Assembly (NCBI RefSeq): GCF_036492245.1
Contig: NZ_AP025286.1
Location: forward strand, 930,001 to 994,000
Direction of reading: 5' to 3'
Source of the DNA: Treponema bryantii
Lineage (GTDB): Bacteria; Spirochaetota; Spirochaetia; Treponematales; Treponemataceae
Length of the DNA stretch: 64,000 nucleotides
Shown here: in pieces, positions 7,780-16,667 of the stretch
Layout of the letters: each line of letters starts with the position of its first letter
Numbering within the stretch: the stretch's first letter is position 1
Notes under the pieces: model-generated
What the model was told of the DNA's origin: nothing
What the model saw: the letters and a program-made list of their open reading frames with translations, nothing else
Databases searched by the model: none
Made by a program: the position numbers and the translations under genes

Positions 7780-9042
7780 CTAGTTCTTTCTGGCGCGGCT
7801 TTTGCTTACTGTACTGAAAGTGTATCCTTGTGCTTTAAGCTCAGGGTACACATCCTGTAAAAAGGCCGGCAGAAAATCTGCACTCCAGATATGGCCTATC
7901 ATTATAACGCTTCCATTTTTATTTGCAAGGTCAAGGCCTTTTTTAAGCTCTTTAAGAGCGTTTGCGTTTGTTTTCTCGTTATCAAGGAAGATGTTTCGTT
8001 CGTAGTATGAATAACCGAGTTCGCCCGCAACATACGGCACCTTGGTTTCTACGTTAGTGCGGCTATCGAGGAAGTAAATACCTTCCTGAGAGCAGAACTG
8101 CATCACCGTGGCCATTTTTTCTGCATTGGCTGTAATGGCAGATCCTTCATGATTATTCATTCCGGAAATCGGGCCGATTTCTGTGATGTTCTGAAACAGC
8201 ACAGACTTTATTTCACTTTCACTCATTTCAGGTTTAATGGCACCTGGTCCCGGATTTACAGATGTATTTACAGCCTGCATCGGCTGATGAAGCATAACTT
8301 CAAAGCCGGCCTTACGAACCTGTGCTGCAGTCTCTTTTGAATGTGCCAATTGAGGAAGAACCGCAACTGTTATAGGGAAGGGCAGCTTTAAGAACGGTGC
8401 AAGGTGCGAAAGATTTTGTCCTCCGTCATCAAAAACAAAAATCAGCTGAGCATTATTTTTTGCTTTTGGAAAGTTGTATTTTGATGATGGTGTTACAGGC
8501 GCAGGGACTGTAGTTGTGTCCTGTGTTTTCTGAGTATTCTGTGAATCCTTTTCAGGAGTTTTATCTTTTACCTGAGGTGTTTCGATTTTTACTGATTTAT
8601 CTGTTTTTGCAGGCTCTGTTTTATTTGAAGACTGCGGCTTTTTAGGAGTCTCTGGCTTTTTTGTTTCTGTTTTTGGCTGACTTTCTGTTTTTGGCTTAGT
8701 ATCTGCCTTTGTTTTGTTTTCAGTTTTAGGCTTGTTTTCATCCTTTTTCTTTTTAGCAGACTCGGCTTCAGTTTCTTTATTATTCTTTGAATCAATAATT
8801 TCTTCTTTATATCTTTCTATTATACTGTCTGGAAGCTTTTTGTTCGGTTCATGAAGTGTTGTAACGAGCAGTAAGCCCATACAGATTGTGATAATAGCAC
8901 AGCAGAAAATAATTGCCTTATAAGCCGGAATATATACCTTAGGCTTTTTTGATGAGCGGCGGGTTGTGCGGGTAGTTCGTTTTGATCCGGTTTTTCTTGT
9001 TGTTTTGCTGGAAGTTTTTCGCGCTGTTTTTTTCTGAGGCAT
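7780..9042 (-). CDS. Divergent polysaccharide deacetylase family protein, membrane-anchored
   Basis: A 420-residue protein with a Lys/Arg/Thr-rich N-terminus, one membrane segment (about residues 38-62) and a long charged Lys/Glu/Pro linker (about 70-185). The C-terminal domain belongs to the divergent polysaccharide deacetylase (YibQ, DUF610) family: LIFVFDDGGQNLSHL, MNNHEGSAIT and IMIGHI. The catalytic domain should face the periplasm; its substrate is unknown. The ATG lies 6 bases after a TACTAT -10 box and has no ribosome site, so the mRNA is probably leaderless. It is followed closely by tsaD. Confidence 0.88.
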   Translation of the reverse strand: MPQKKTARKTSSKTTRKTGSKRTTRTTRRSSKKPKVYIPAYKAIIFCCAIITICMGLLLVTTLHEPNKKLPDSIIERYKEEIIDSKNNKETEAESAKKKKDENKPKTENKTKADTKPKTESQPKTETKKPETPKKPQSSNKTEPAKTDKSVKIETPQVKDKTPEKDSQNTQKTQDTTTVPAPVTPSSKYNFPKAKNNAQLIFVFDDGGQNLSHLAPFLKLPFPITVAVLPQLAHSKETAAQVRKAGFEVMLHQPMQAVNTSVNPGPGAIKPEMSESEIKSVLFQNITEIGPISGMNNHEGSAITANAEKMATVMQFCSQEGIYFLDSRTNVETKVPYVAGELGYSYYERNIFLDNEKTNANALKELKKGLDLANKNGSVIMIGHIWSADFLPAFLQDVYPELKAQGYTFSTVSKSRARKN

Positions 9043-9048
9043 AAGATG

Positions 9049-9077
9049 ATAGTATCACTTTGGAAAGATTTTGTCAG
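9049..9077 (-). promoter_or_regulatory. Promoter of the deacetylase-tsaD unit
   Basis: On the minus strand CTGACA (9072-9077), a 17-base spacer and TACTAT (9049-9054). Only six bases separate the -10 box from the ATG, implying a leaderless transcript. Confidence 0.6.
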
Positions 9078-9128
9078 TTAGGGGGATTCCTTGATATATT
9101 TTAATAAATACTGTATTTTCTTAGTAAG

Positions 9129-9151
9129 ATTGTCGGGTCAAACCCGACAAT
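9129..9151. repeat. Palindrome ATTGTCGGG-TTTGA/TCAAA-CCCGACAAT
   Basis: A near-perfect 23-base palindrome lies upstream of thrH. Its sequence differs from the CTGAA/TTCAG family and looks like another small dispersed repeat type. A regulatory role is not excluded but nothing supports it. Confidence 0.5.
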
Positions 9152-9177
9152 GACAGATGTTTTATTGAGGTAAAAAA

Positions 9178-9777
9178 ATGATTATCACTTGTCTTGATCT
9201 TGAAGGCGTACTTGTACCGGAAATCTGGATTGCTTTTGCTGATACTGTTGGAATTCCAGAGCTTAGAAGAACTACCCGCGATGAGCCGGATTATGACAAA
9301 CTGATGAAATATAGAATCGGAATCCTTAAGGAGCATGGACTTGGTCTTAAGGAGATTCAGGAAACAATCAAAAAGATTGATCCTCTTCCTGGAGCTAAGA
9401 AGTTCCTCGACGAACTCCGTTCATGCTGTCAGACAATCATTTTGAGTGATACTTTCAGCCAGTTTGCAGCTCCTCTCATGGAAAAGCTCGGACAGCCTAC
9501 AATTTTCTGTAATGAACTGATTGTTTCTGATTCAGGAGAAATTACAGGCTACAAGATGCGCTGCGACAAGAGTAAGCTCACAACTGTAAAGGCTCTTCAG
9601 TCAATCGGATTTGAAACAATCGCTTCGGGCGACAGCTTCAACGATCTTGGAATGATTGAGGCTTCTAAAGCCGGCTTCCTTTTCCGTTCTACAGAAAAAA
9701 TCATCAAGGATTATCCACAGTATCCTGCATTTACAGAATACTCGGAACTGCTTGACGCGATTAAGAAAAGCCTATAA
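9178..9777 (+). CDS. thrH: Phosphoserine phosphatase / homoserine phosphotransferase (ThrH-like)
   Basis: A 199-residue HAD-superfamily enzyme. The start CLDLEGVLVPEIWIAFAD and the later ILSDTF and GDSFND motifs closely resemble Pseudomonas ThrH, which dephosphorylates phosphoserine and can pass phosphate to homoserine. The nucleophile Asp lies in DLEG (HAD motif I). Length is usual for the family. A GAGG ribosome site precedes the ATG. It has its own unit upstream of, but separate from, the thiamine operon. Confidence 0.9.
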   Translation: MIITCLDLEGVLVPEIWIAFADTVGIPELRRTTRDEPDYDKLMKYRIGILKEHGLGLKEIQETIKKIDPLPGAKKFLDELRSCCQTIILSDTFSQFAAPLMEKLGQPTIFCNELIVSDSGEITGYKMRCDKSKLTTVKALQSIGFETIASGDSFNDLGMIEASKAGFLFRSTEKIIKDYPQYPAFTEYSELLDAIKKSL

Positions 9778-9815
9778 TCGAAAAAACGGCTCAGAGGCAA
9801 GCTGTGCTTGCCGAC

Positions 9816-9844
9816 TTGACAAGCACACTTAAAATATTTATTTA
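9816..9844 (+). promoter_or_regulatory. Promoter of the thiBPQ operon
   Basis: TTGACA (9816-9821), a 17-base spacer and TATTTA (9839-9844). The predicted start coincides with the 5' end of the TPP aptamer. Confidence 0.65.
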
Positions 9845-9849
9845 GTTTA

Positions 9850-9945
9850 TAACCGGGGGTGGCGGAGCATAATGAGACGTCGTTTCATTTCCGCCTGAGA
9901 TTATACCCTTCGAACCTGATCCGGATAATACCGGCGGAGGTAGGT
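9850..9945 (+). promoter_or_regulatory. TPP riboswitch
   Basis: All conserved THI-box blocks are present in order: GGGGGTG at the 5' side, CTGAGA after a variable P3 stem, ACCCTTCGAACCTGATC, and GGATAATACCGGCGGAGG. The Shine-Dalgarno GGAGG (9936-9940) lies inside the aptamer 3' strand, 5 bases before the thiB ATG. Thiamine pyrophosphate binding should therefore block ribosome access directly, without a separate expression platform. Confidence 0.96.
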
Positions 9946-10923
9946 ATGAAAAAAAGTCATACTCTCATCGTTTTATCAATCTTCATTTTTACATTGGTTT
10001 GCCCCATGCTTATGGGCTGCAAAAAATCATCTAAAGTTGACGCTGCTCGACTCAACGAGGTTATCGTTTACACTTACGATTCTTTCTGTGGCGAATGGGG
10101 AAGTGGTCCTGAAATTGCACGTCTTTTCGAAGCAAAAACTGGTATCAAAGTAACTTTCATTGACTGTGGTGATGGTGTTCAGATTCTTTCAAAGGCTCTC
10201 ATTGAAAAAAATGATCCTTATGCAGACGTTCTTCTTGGTCTAGATAATAATCTTACAGAAAAAGCTGGTGAAAGCGGAGTATTTGAAAAATTTAAGCCTT
10301 CAAATGCATCAGTTCTTGCAGATGGTCTTGAAGAAGAACTCGGTGGAAACTGGATTATGACTCCTTATGATTACAGTCCGTTTGCAATCATCTGGAATTC
10401 ACTTTCTGGAATTCCAGCTCCTGCCTGTCTTGAAGACCTTACAAAAGATATTTATAAGAAAAAGCTGATTTTGATGGATGCCCGCACAAGTACTCCTGGC
10501 CTTGGTTTTGAAACCTGGGTAAATAAAGTTTACGGTGATAAAGCAGCTGATTATATGAAGAGACTTGAACCTTCTATTCTGACTATGGCCCCTGGTTGGA
10601 GTGTAGGTTATGGAATGTTTACTGATGGCGAGGCACCTCTTGTAATCAGTTATACAACTAGTCCCGCTTATCATATTGAGTATGGTGAAGGGGATCAGTA
10701 TAAAGCCCTTACATTCTCTGATGGTCATGTTATGCAGGTTGAAGGTGCTGGTCTTGTAAAGGGTGCAAAGAATCCTGGTGGAGCTAAGAAGTTTATTGAA
10801 TTCCTTATCAGCGAAAGTGCTCAGAATGTAATTCCAGGAACTCAGTGGATGTTCCCTTCTAATAAAAACGTAGTGCTTCCAGCAAGCTACGATACAATTG
10901 AGATGCCAAAGATTTTGAAATAG
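9946..10923 (+). CDS. thiB: Thiamine ABC transporter substrate-binding lipoprotein
   Basis: A 325-residue periplasmic binding protein starting at ATG 9946. An in-frame ATG at 9859 lies inside the TPP riboswitch and is rejected. The signal peptide ends in the lipobox LMGC (Cys25). The body has the ThiB-type start VIVYTYDSFCGEWG and later KFIEFLISESAQ. It captures thiamine (or its phosphates) and delivers it to ThiPQ. The stop overlaps the GTG start of thiP by one base. The TPP riboswitch controls it. Confidence 0.94.
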   Translation: MKKSHTLIVLSIFIFTLVCPMLMGCKKSSKVDAARLNEVIVYTYDSFCGEWGSGPEIARLFEAKTGIKVTFIDCGDGVQILSKALIEKNDPYADVLLGLDNNLTEKAGESGVFEKFKPSNASVLADGLEEELGGNWIMTPYDYSPFAIIWNSLSGIPAPACLEDLTKDIYKKKLILMDARTSTPGLGFETWVNKVYGDKAADYMKRLEPSILTMAPGWSVGYGMFTDGEAPLVISYTTSPAYHIEYGEGDQYKALTFSDGHVMQVEGAGLVKGAKNPGGAKKFIEFLISESAQNVIPGTQWMFPSNKNVVLPASYDTIEMPKILK

Positions 10924-12308
10924 TGTTTAAGATTTATTTCTACACCTTAGAAATTGCGCTTCTCTCAACTTTAATTGCAGCAGCGGCTGGTATTCCTGCT
11001 GCATACTTCACTGCGCGCCGGCGTTTTCCCGGCCGCAGGATACTTCTATCGTTTTCTGCGGTTTCACTGTGCGTTCCTTCCCTTATTGTTGCACTAGGCT
11101 ATGTTAGCTTCTGGGGAATGAACGGCACTGTAAACCGTTTTTTCGGAACTCATTTTTCCTTTCTATATAGTACAGCAGGAATTGTAATTGCTCAGGGTTT
11201 TTACAATGTTCCGTTTATAACGGGGATTGTAAGTGAGGCCTGGGAACGTCTGCCACGGGAACAGGAAAACGCCGCACGCTTATTAGGCGCCGGTGAAACC
11301 CGCATTCTTCGTACCGTAACTCTCCGTCAGCTTTCGGGAGCAATCGGCGCGGCCTGTATTCCGGTTTTTCTTTTCTGTTATTTCAGTTTTATGATTGTCC
11401 TGCTTTTTTCTCCGGTTGGACGTTCTACTCTTGAAGTTGAAATTTATCATTCAATCAGGACAACTCTTGATGTAAGTGCCGGTGCTAAACTTGCGCTTCT
11501 GGAAACCGTAACGGCTTTTGGAATTGTACTGGCTTACAGTTATGTGGCAAGAAGAAGTCAGACGACGTCGAGCGGAGTGGATTATGTGCCGGTTGTGAGA
11601 AGACGGATTCGCGGGTCGGCGGTTATATTTGTTCCGCTTGTTTTTCTGATTTTGATTTTTTTGATTTTTCCGCTTGGAGCTGTTTTTGTGAACGGAGCGG
11701 GGGAACTCGGTAAAGTACTTAGGAGCCGGGGCTTCTGGAAAGCTTGTGCGAACTCGGTTAAGTGCGGGGTGGCGACCGGCGCGGCGTGTACTTTGCTAGG
11801 CTTTGCTTATTCGGTGGCGGTGAAATTGACGAGGCGGCAGGCTAGCGTGATTTTGCAGACGGTGCCGGTGCTTCCGATGGCGATTTCATCGGTCGTGATT
11901 TCGTGGAGCGCCACGATGATTTTTCATCGCGGAACTCCGGCTTTACTTGTGGCGCTGCAGACGGCGCTGTATTGGCCAATCGCTTACCGGCAGATTCAGA
12001 ACGGAATTAACCGGATATCTTATGAGACGGATGCTGCGGCAAGGCTTTTATCCCGCGGATGGTTTGACAGCGTGGTGCGAGTATATCTGCCAGCATGCCG
12101 ACCGGTTCTGTTATCAGCCTTTGCTTACTGCTTTGCAATAAGCCTTGGAGATGCTACTATGCCTCTGGTACTCTCAATCCGTAATTTTGATACTCTTGCA
12201 CTGTACACTTATAAACTTGCCGGTGCATATCGTTTCAGCCAGGCTTGTGCCTGTGGTGGTATTGTTGCCGCCCTTAGTATGTTGATTTTCTCGCTTGGAA
12301 AAAAATGA
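10923..12308 (+). CDS. thiP: Thiamine ABC transporter permease
   Basis: A 461-residue double-length permease with about 12 membrane segments and two BPD-type inner-membrane domains, each with an EAA-like loop (ENAARLLGAGETRILRTVTL in the first, DAAARLLSRGWFDSVVRVYL in the second). It starts with GTG overlapping the thiB stop. The stretch of roughly 11550-12070 is distinctly richer in G/C than the rest of the operon. It forms the membrane channel of the thiamine importer. Confidence 0.93.
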   Translation: MFKIYFYTLEIALLSTLIAAAAGIPAAYFTARRRFPGRRILLSFSAVSLCVPSLIVALGYVSFWGMNGTVNRFFGTHFSFLYSTAGIVIAQGFYNVPFITGIVSEAWERLPREQENAARLLGAGETRILRTVTLRQLSGAIGAACIPVFLFCYFSFMIVLLFSPVGRSTLEVEIYHSIRTTLDVSAGAKLALLETVTAFGIVLAYSYVARRSQTTSSGVDYVPVVRRRIRGSAVIFVPLVFLILIFLIFPLGAVFVNGAGELGKVLRSRGFWKACANSVKCGVATGAACTLLGFAYSVAVKLTRRQASVILQTVPVLPMAISSVVISWSATMIFHRGTPALLVALQTALYWPIAYRQIQNGINRISYETDAAARLLSRGWFDSVVRVYLPACRPVLLSAFAYCFAISLGDATMPLVLSIRNFDTLALYTYKLAGAYRFSQACACGGIVAALSMLIFSLGKK

Positions 12309-12943
12309 GTTACTTTAGCGTAAAAAATATTCATAAAACATGGGAAACAGTTACAGTTGATTTTTCTCTTGAATGTGAAAAGGGTAGTATGACCTGTCTG
12401 CTCGGTCCGAGTGGCTGTGGAAAATCAACTGTGCTGAATATAATCAGTGGGCTTGAAAAAAACGACCCGGAATACGAAACAAAACTCGAAGTGGAACTCG
12501 ACGGTCAGCGTATTGAAAAACTTCCTCCTCGTCAGCGTGGGGTTGGAATGGTATTTCAGAGCGGTGCTCTTTTTAATCACATGAATGTAGTAAATAATGT
12601 CGCTTACGGATTGATTTCCCAGGGAATGAAAAAAAAGGAAGCTCTGATAAAGGCTTCTGCATATTTACCGGAATTTGGACTTACTGATTTTGATAAGCGT
12701 ATGCCTCAGACTTTAAGTGGCGGAGAGCGCCAGCGTGTGGCACTTGCTCGTACTTTGATTACAGAGCCAAAACTTGTTCTACTTGATGAGCCTTTGTCTG
12801 CTCTTGATGCTGATCTTCGTCGTCGTCTTGCTGCACAAATCCGTGAATGGCAGAAAAAAATCGGCTTTACAGCAATCATGGTAACTCATGATGTTAATGA
12901 AGCTGAAGCTATTGCAGATAAGATTGTAAGATTTTCCAAATAA
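12305..12943 (+). CDS. thiQ: Thiamine ABC transporter ATPase
   Basis: A 212-residue ABC ATPase with Walker A GPSGCGKST, signature LSGGERQRVALAR and Walker B LVLLDEPLSALDAD. Its short length matches ThiQ. The ATG overlaps the thiP stop by four bases. It energises thiamine uptake through ThiP. A weak AAAAGAAT/ATTCTTTT hairpin (12955-12979) at the convergent junction with the GNAT gene may end transcription. Confidence 0.94.
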   Translation: MSYFSVKNIHKTWETVTVDFSLECEKGSMTCLLGPSGCGKSTVLNIISGLEKNDPEYETKLEVELDGQRIEKLPPRQRGVGMVFQSGALFNHMNVVNNVAYGLISQGMKKKEALIKASAYLPEFGLTDFDKRMPQTLSGGERQRVALARTLITEPKLVLLDEPLSALDADLRRRLAAQIREWQKKIGFTAIMVTHDVNEAEAIADKIVRFSK

Positions 12944-12965
12944 TACTGGCTGATAAAAGAATATG

Positions 12966-13733
12966 TTATTGATTCTTTTTCATATACCAGTATGAATAAA
13001 GTTTTTCAAAACCAAGTTTTTTATAAAGGTTTACTGCAATATCATTAGTTTGAACCACTTGCAGATAAGAATGATGAGCACCTTCTTTTTGTGATTTTTC
13101 AAGAAGTGCAGAACATACTTTTTTACCGAGTCCATGGCCGCGAAGTTCTGGTGAAACAACAACATTCTGAAGCAGCATATATCCATTTTCAATTGCAGCA
13201 GAAGCGCATGCAGCAGGTTTTCCTTCATATATAAGAGTGCAATATATTGTATCAACCAGAACTTTTGAAATCATTCTGCGGAAAACATCCTGATCATGTA
13301 AATCATTTATTTCATGAACTTTAAGAAAGACGGGCAGCCATTCATCCGGCACAGATGAAAAAATGTATTCAATTGATGAGTCTTTTTCAGATGTAACAGT
13401 ACTTGTTGCCAGATCACAAATCATCAGATCTGTTGGAGTTACAGGTTCGTATCCACGCTTTGCAAGAAAATCATTTAATTCTGAATCTATTTCAGTGATT
13501 TTAAACAGACAGGGAAGTCCCTGCTTTTTGTAAGCCTGTTCGCAGAAAGAAACTTTTTCTTCAAAAGATTTAGAAGAAGGGTAGAGTACACTGACCGAAT
13601 TTGCACGGCCAGTGTATCCTTCAGAAAATTTAAGAATCCAGCCATCGTAAAGAAGAGTGTTTAAGGCAACATGGCCGTTCAGACACATTTCTTCGATTTT
13701 TTGTATCTGTTCATTCATGTATGTATCCCCCAT
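12966..13733 (-). CDS. GNAT family N-acetyltransferase
   Basis: A 255-residue protein with a C-terminal GNAT domain: VVVSPELRGHGLGKKV is the acetyl-CoA binding motif A, and NDIAVNLYKKLGFEKLY is typical motif B. The first ~110 residues form a second, degenerate GNAT-like half. It follows argB by 29 bases on the same strand and may be part of the arginine transcript. It could supply acetyltransferase activity, but glutamate N-acetylation is normally covered by ArgJ, so the substrate is unknown. Two starts are possible (13733 with AAAGGAG, or 13718 with GGGGGA). Confidence 0.8.
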   Translation of the reverse strand: MGDTYMNEQIQKIEEMCLNGHVALNTLLYDGWILKFSEGYTGRANSVSVLYPSSKSFEEKVSFCEQAYKKQGLPCLFKITEIDSELNDFLAKRGYEPVTPTDLMICDLATSTVTSEKDSSIEYIFSSVPDEWLPVFLKVHEINDLHDQDVFRRMISKVLVDTIYCTLIYEGKPAACASAAIENGYMLLQNVVVSPELRGHGLGKKVCSALLEKSQKEGAHHSYLQVVQTNDIAVNLYKKLGFEKLYSYWYMKKNQ

Positions 13734-13762
13734 AGAAGCTCTCCTTTAGAATTGACTTGCGA

Positions 13763-14635
13763 CTAATAAATCATTGTTCCAATACCACGGTCAGAGAACA
13801 TCTCGATCAAAAGTGAGTGTGGAACGCGACCGTCGATAATATGTGTGCGTGGAACTCCGCCTTTAAGGGCAGTTTCACAGCAGTCGATTTTTGGAATCAT
13901 ACCACCGGCAATAACTCCAGTGGCTTTGAGAGAACCGATTGCAGTGCGTTCAATTCTCTTTATGAGTGTTGTAGGATCGTCAATGTTGCGGAGGATACCA
14001 GGAACGTTTGTGAGCTGTACGAACTTTTCAGCGTGAAGAGCAACTGCAATTTTAGCAGCGGCTGTATCAGCATTGATGTTGTAACGTGCTGTGTCCCCGT
14101 CTTCTCCAAGAGCAACTGTAGATACTACAGGAATAAATCCTTTATCGAGAAGTGAAGAGATGATTTCTGGATTTACTTCTGTAACTTCACCTACAAAACC
14201 GAGATCTTTTTCTGTTTTTACAGCGCGAAGAAGACCCGAATCAACACCAGAAAGTCCAACAGCTTTACCGCCTTTCTGCAAAAGAATACCAACGATGTCT
14301 TTGTTCAGTTTTCCTGTAAGAACCATCTGAACAATTTCCATTGTCTCTTCGTCTGTGTAGCGGAGTCCGTCAACGAATTTGCTTTCCTTACCAACGCGTT
14401 CGAGCATGTGGTTGATTTCTGGTCCGCCGCCGTGAACGAGTACAACCTTAATTCCGATTGTATTAAGAAGAACGATGTCTTCCATTACAGCCTGCTTGAG
14501 TTCTTCGTTGAGCATGGCATTTCCGCCGTATTTTACTACGACAACCTTGCCGCACCACTGCTTAAAATATGGAAGTGCCTGAACAAGTACTTCTGACCAC
14601 TGTTCTGTTGCAATATTGTTTGTTTCGTTAGCCAT
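13763..14635 (-). CDS. argB: Acetylglutamate kinase
   Basis: A 290-residue amino acid kinase that phosphorylates N-acetylglutamate in arginine synthesis. The motifs KYGGNAM and [10 protein letters not shown] (substrate and ATP binding) and the late [12 protein letters not shown] are clear. It starts 9 bases after the argJ stop, in the argJ-argB order common in bacteria that use the cyclic acetyl pathway. Confidence 0.96.
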   Translation of the reverse strand: MANETNNIATEQWSEVLVQALPYFKQWCGKVVVVKYGGNAMLNEELKQAVMEDIVLLNTIGIKVVLVHGGGPEINHMLERVGKESKFVDGLRYTDEETMEIVQMVLTGKLNKDIVGILLQKGGKAVGLSGVDSGLLRAVKTEKDLGFVGEVTEVNPEIISSLLDKGFIPVVSTVALGEDGDTARYNINADTAAAKIAVALHAEKFVQLTNVPGILRNIDDPTTLIKRIERTAIGSLKATGVIAGGMIPKIDCCETALKGGVPRTHIIDGRVPHSLLIEMFSDRGIGTMIY

Positions 14636-14644
14636 CGTTATCTC

Positions 14645-15925
14645 CTAGGTGCGGTAGTCGCCGTTGATTTTTACATAATCATAAGTAAGGTCGCAGCCCC
14701 ATGCAGTACCTTCTGCGTCTCCGTCATGGCACTGAACAAGAATTTCTACGGCTTCACGGCTCATGATTTTCTTAGCAAGATCTTCGTCGAAGTTTGTAGG
14801 AACTCCGTCCTTATAAACCTGAACAGATTCTTCTCCATGAACTTCAAAATCATCATAATTTTCAAAATATCGTTTAGCGTCTGGACGGCTTGTGAACCAG
14901 ATGCTTGTTTTGTCTGGATCAAAAGGAATTCCACTGTAGCCCATTGCACAGAGGAATCGTCCAAAGTTTGCATCGCTTCCGAACATAGCAGCTTTTACGA
15001 GGCTTGAGCAGATGATTTCCTTTGCAAGTCCGCGTGCAGCTTCAATTGTAGCGGCCCCTTTTACATTACATTCAACAAGGCGGGAAGCTCCTTCACCGTC
15101 GGCAGCAATCTTCTTTGCCATTACTGTATTCATTTTATTGAGTGCTGCAAGGAATGCATCGTAATCTGCGCCGGCAGCAGTAATTTCTGCATTGCCTGCT
15201 TTTCCGTTTGCAAGGATTGTGAGTGAGTCGTTAGTAGAAGTGTCTCCGTCTACAGATACACAGTTATAAGTTCCAAGAATTGATTCGTGGAGTGCCTTGC
15301 TGAGCATTTCTGAGCTGATTGCACAGTCTGTTGTAATAACACTGAGCATTGTTCCCATGTTGATGTGAATCATGCCAGAGCCCTTACACATTGTTCCCAT
15401 GCGGCAGAGTTTTCCACCAACAGTGAACTCAACAGCGCATTCCTTGAACTGAGTATCAGTTGTCATGATTGCGATGCGGGCTTCTTTATTTCCTTCGCGT
15501 GAAAGTCCCTTTGCGAGAGTTTCTGCATTGTTTTCAACTTTTGTAACATCCAGCTGTGCGCCAATTACACCGGTTGAGTAAACGATAACATCTTCCGGTT
15601 TAATGTTGAGCTGATTTGCTGCAGCTTTTGCCATACGGAGTGCGTTTTCTGCACCCTGAGCGCCTGTACAGCAGTTAGCGTTTCCAGAAATTGCGATGAG
15701 AGCCTGTGCCTTACCGTCTGCGAGGTGCTTCTGAGTAAGCTTTACGCTTTCTGCTTTTACGCGGTTCTGTGTAAAAACACCGGCTGCATTACATGGTACC
15801 TCAGAATAAATGAGGGCTGTATCATTCTTTGTTCTGCTTGCCTTAATGTGGCAGAGCATACCGTTTGCGGTGAAGCCCTGGGGAGCACATACACCGCCTT
15901 CTATAAATTTAATATCATTCTGCAT
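14645..15925 (-). CDS. argJ: Bifunctional glutamate N-acetyltransferase / ornithine acetyltransferase
   Basis: A 426-residue ArgJ. The self-cleavage site lies in the VDGDTSTNDS motif, where the Thr becomes the N-terminal nucleophile of the beta chain. It recycles acetyl groups from acetylornithine to glutamate. It has its own promoter (15948-15976) downstream of a terminator, so argJ-argB(-GNAT) can be made independently of argC. Confidence 0.96.
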   Translation of the reverse strand: MQNDIKFIEGGVCAPQGFTANGMLCHIKASRTKNDTALIYSEVPCNAAGVFTQNRVKAESVKLTQKHLADGKAQALIAISGNANCCTGAQGAENALRMAKAAANQLNIKPEDVIVYSTGVIGAQLDVTKVENNAETLAKGLSREGNKEARIAIMTTDTQFKECAVEFTVGGKLCRMGTMCKGSGMIHINMGTMLSVITTDCAISSEMLSKALHESILGTYNCVSVDGDTSTNDSLTILANGKAGNAEITAAGADYDAFLAALNKMNTVMAKKIAADGEGASRLVECNVKGAATIEAARGLAKEIICSSLVKAAMFGSDANFGRFLCAMGYSGIPFDPDKTSIWFTSRPDAKRYFENYDDFEVHGEESVQVYKDGVPTNFDEDLAKKIMSREAVEILVQCHDGDAEGTAWGCDLTYDYVKINGDYRT

Positions 15926-15947
15926 AAATATTCATTCCTTTTGTATA

Positions 15948-15976
15948 TTTATACTGTTTTTGAAAAGATTGTTCAA
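15948..15976 (-). promoter_or_regulatory. argJ promoter
   Basis: On the minus strand TTGAAC (15971-15976), a 17-base spacer and TATAAA (15948-15953), directly after the terminator of the preceding gene. An AAGGAA ribosome site follows. Confidence 0.7.
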
Positions 15977-15977
15977 C

Positions 15978-16013
15978 TAAAAAAAACGGTCCCTTCAACT
16001 TTGTTCAGGGACC
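15978..16013 (-). terminator. Terminator after the argC-deacetylase unit
   Basis: On the minus strand a 7-bp stem GGTCCCT/AGGGACC with a 12-base loop is followed by about eight U. It sits 10 bases past the deacetylase stop. Confidence 0.8.
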
Positions 16014-16022
16014 ATTTCAGGT

Positions 16023-16661
16023 TTATTGTACTACAGACCAGTTGTCGCCGTTGTCTACCATCGGAACATTTTTAAGTCTGTACAACTCTGGGGCTGTCAC
16101 GAACTCAAAGCCCATCTCTTTAAGGGCTGGAATTGCACGGTCGACAACCTCACGGGTTGCGTCGTTACCTTCATTTACGTGCAGGAGGTACATAACGCCG
16201 TCCTGTGTGTTTTCCATCATCTTCTGATAGCGTACATCGGCAGGACAGGCTGGAAGCCAGTCATCGCAGCCATGGCCACAGATGAATGGAACGTGAATTA
16301 CTTCATGCATCAGGTCGTTTACGCAGATGTAAGGAGGGCGGAAAAGTACCGGTTTTTTGCCTGTAATTTTGATGATTGCTTCATCACATTTGTCGTATTC
16401 TTCAATCATCTGCTCTTTTGTGAGTTTTGTCATATCAGGATGTGTCCAGGTATGGTTTTCAATGTCGCAGCCCATTTTTACGGCACGCTCTATTACCTTT
16501 GTGTTTTCAGGTGTGATTTTATTACCAATCAGAAAGAAAGAAGCTACAACACCGTGCTTTTCGAGAACATCGAGCATTTTATCCATTGTGTCGTTGCCCT
16601 CAAAATTTGGACCGTCATCAAATGTTAAACTACAGTACTTTTTTTCCATTTTTTTCTCCAA
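16023..16661 (-). CDS. Polysaccharide deacetylase (NodB-homology) family protein
   Basis: A 212-residue soluble protein with NodB-fold motifs: LTFDDGPN (motif 1, catalytic Asp and metal Asp), HTWTHP (motif 2 metal His) and RPPY (motif 3). No signal peptide is seen, so it may act in the cytoplasm. It lies 6 bases after argC and is probably co-transcribed with it. The position inside an arginine cluster suggests an amidohydrolase acting on a small N-acetyl compound, but this is speculation; chitooligosaccharide or peptidoglycan substrates are equally possible. Confidence 0.85.
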   Translation of the reverse strand: MEKKMEKKYCSLTFDDGPNFEGNDTMDKMLDVLEKHGVVASFFLIGNKITPENTKVIERAVKMGCDIENHTWTHPDMTKLTKEQMIEEYDKCDEAIIKITGKKPVLFRPPYICVNDLMHEVIHVPFICGHGCDDWLPACPADVRYQKMMENTQDGVMYLLHVNEGNDATREVVDRAIPALKEMGFEFVTAPELYRLKNVPMVDNGDNWSVVQ

Positions 16662-16667
16662 ATGGGC

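Noticed and set aside
9859-9945. Longer N-terminus for thiB starting at ATG 9859
   Set aside because: Those bases form the conserved TPP aptamer; the GGAGG and lipoprotein signal support ATG 9946.
11550-12070. G/C-rich stretch of thiP as horizontally acquired DNA
   Set aside because: The reading frame and permease motifs continue without break, so local composition alone is weak evidence.
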